A DNA stretch of 6,151 nt, taken from assembly GCA_903891735.1 (NCBI GenBank), contig CAITFQ010000063.1:1-6151 (forward strand), read 5' to 3'. This document shows positions 5,747-6,151 of this stretch, piece by piece. Made by a program: the position numbers and the translations under genes. The notes beneath the pieces were generated by a model, which saw only the letters and a program-made list of their open reading frames with translations, did not search any database and was not told the origin of the DNA. This DNA is from Candidatus Uhrbacteria bacterium (GTDB lineage: Bacteria > Patescibacteriota > Patescibacteriia > UBA9934). The stretch's first letter is position 1. Every line of letters begins with the position of its first letter.

Positions 5747-6151
5747 CTACCAACTGGCTCGAATGACAATACCCGTCGGCAACTCAAAAGCCCGGGTGGT
5801 CGTCTCCTTAAGCGTCAATTCGACCGCTTTAATTTCTTGCGCAAACGGAATGCTCGTCCTGACCAAATTCTCCACTGCCAAGGCCGGATAGCCCAAGGAA
5901 TACGCATTGACCAATAACTGACCGTGTTCCTTGTTCAAAATTTGCGCACACAACGTCAGCAACTGTGGTAAGTGTTCTTCGAACTTCCACAACTCTCCCT
6001 CAGGCCCGCGACCAAAAGCCGGCGGATCCATAACGATACAATCGTACACATTGCCGCGCCTAACCTCTCGCGCCACAAACTTCAACACGTCATCCGCAAT
6101 ATAACGCACCGTGCGCGCTGCCAAGCCAGAAAGTTCAATATTCTCTCTTAC
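5747..6151 (-). CDS. Class I SAM-dependent methyltransferase, RlmI/COG1092-like (C-terminal 134 residues; 5' end beyond window)
   Basis: The frame is open to the right edge, so the start lies outside the window; the TTG at 6124 is an internal codon. The visible part begins VRENIELSGL, continues with DDVLKF, the motif-IV-like MDPPAFGRG, the WKFEEHLPQLL segment and a C-terminal TRAFELPTG. This matches the Rossmann catalytic half of methyltransferases related to the 23S rRNA methyltransferase RlmI group. The S-adenosylmethionine-binding motif I would be in the missing part. Where RlmI-type m5C enzymes carry a catalytic Cys (SCS-like motif), this protein reads VNAYSLGY, with no Cys, so m5C chemistry by the RlmI mechanism is unlikely. 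The substrate is probably RNA given the two downstream RNA-modification genes, but that is inferred from context only. Confidence 0.9.
   Translation of the reverse strand, partial: VRENIELSGLAARTVRYIADDVLKFVAREVRRGNVYDCIVMDPPAFGRGPEGELWKFEEHLPQLLTLCAQILNKEHGQLLVNAYSLGYPALAVENLVRTSIPFAQEIKAVELTLKETTTRAFELPTGIVIRASW

Overview
The window looks like part of a small bacterial chromosome. The likeliest source is a candidate-phyla-radiation (Patescibacteria/Parcubacteria-like) lineage, but this is an inference from general gene character (an S4-less RluA-type enzyme, tightly packed core genes without Shine-Dalgarno sites, an orphan GC-rich hypothetical gene), not from a marker gene. I see no rRNA, tRNA, CRISPR array, insertion sequence or phage gene.

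Layout. Five recognisable core genes, plus one tiny ORF, lie on the minus strand in two blocks. Block 1 reads lepA (3126 to 1339), then a 32-codon ORF predicted to encode a one-helix membrane peptide (1320 to 1222), then recJ (1184 running off the left edge). Block 2 reads a 5'-truncated class I SAM methyltransferase (from the right edge to 5747), an RluA-family pseudouridine synthase (5732 to 5061) and mnmA (5059 to 3977). Spacings of 14 nt and 1 nt suggest block 2 is one operon devoted mainly to RNA modification. Block 1 joins translation (LepA/EF4) to DNA repair (RecJ).

Between the blocks, and on the opposite strand, sits the only plus-strand gene. It encodes a 184-residue protein I cannot assign. 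It has everything a self-contained transcription unit needs: a near-consensus sigma-70 promoter (TTGACA, 17 nt, TATAGT), an approximately 83-nt leader with small hairpins, a strong AGGAG ribosome binding site, C/G-ending codon use unlike its neighbours, and a strong intrinsic terminator that ends within the mnmA stop codon. Just upstream of its promoter are two 19-bp inverted repeats with the same AGCTCAGCT core, centred exactly 30 bp apart; the second overlaps the -35 box. This regulated-looking orphan unit is the most interesting part of the window. The rest is well-conserved housekeeping sequence.
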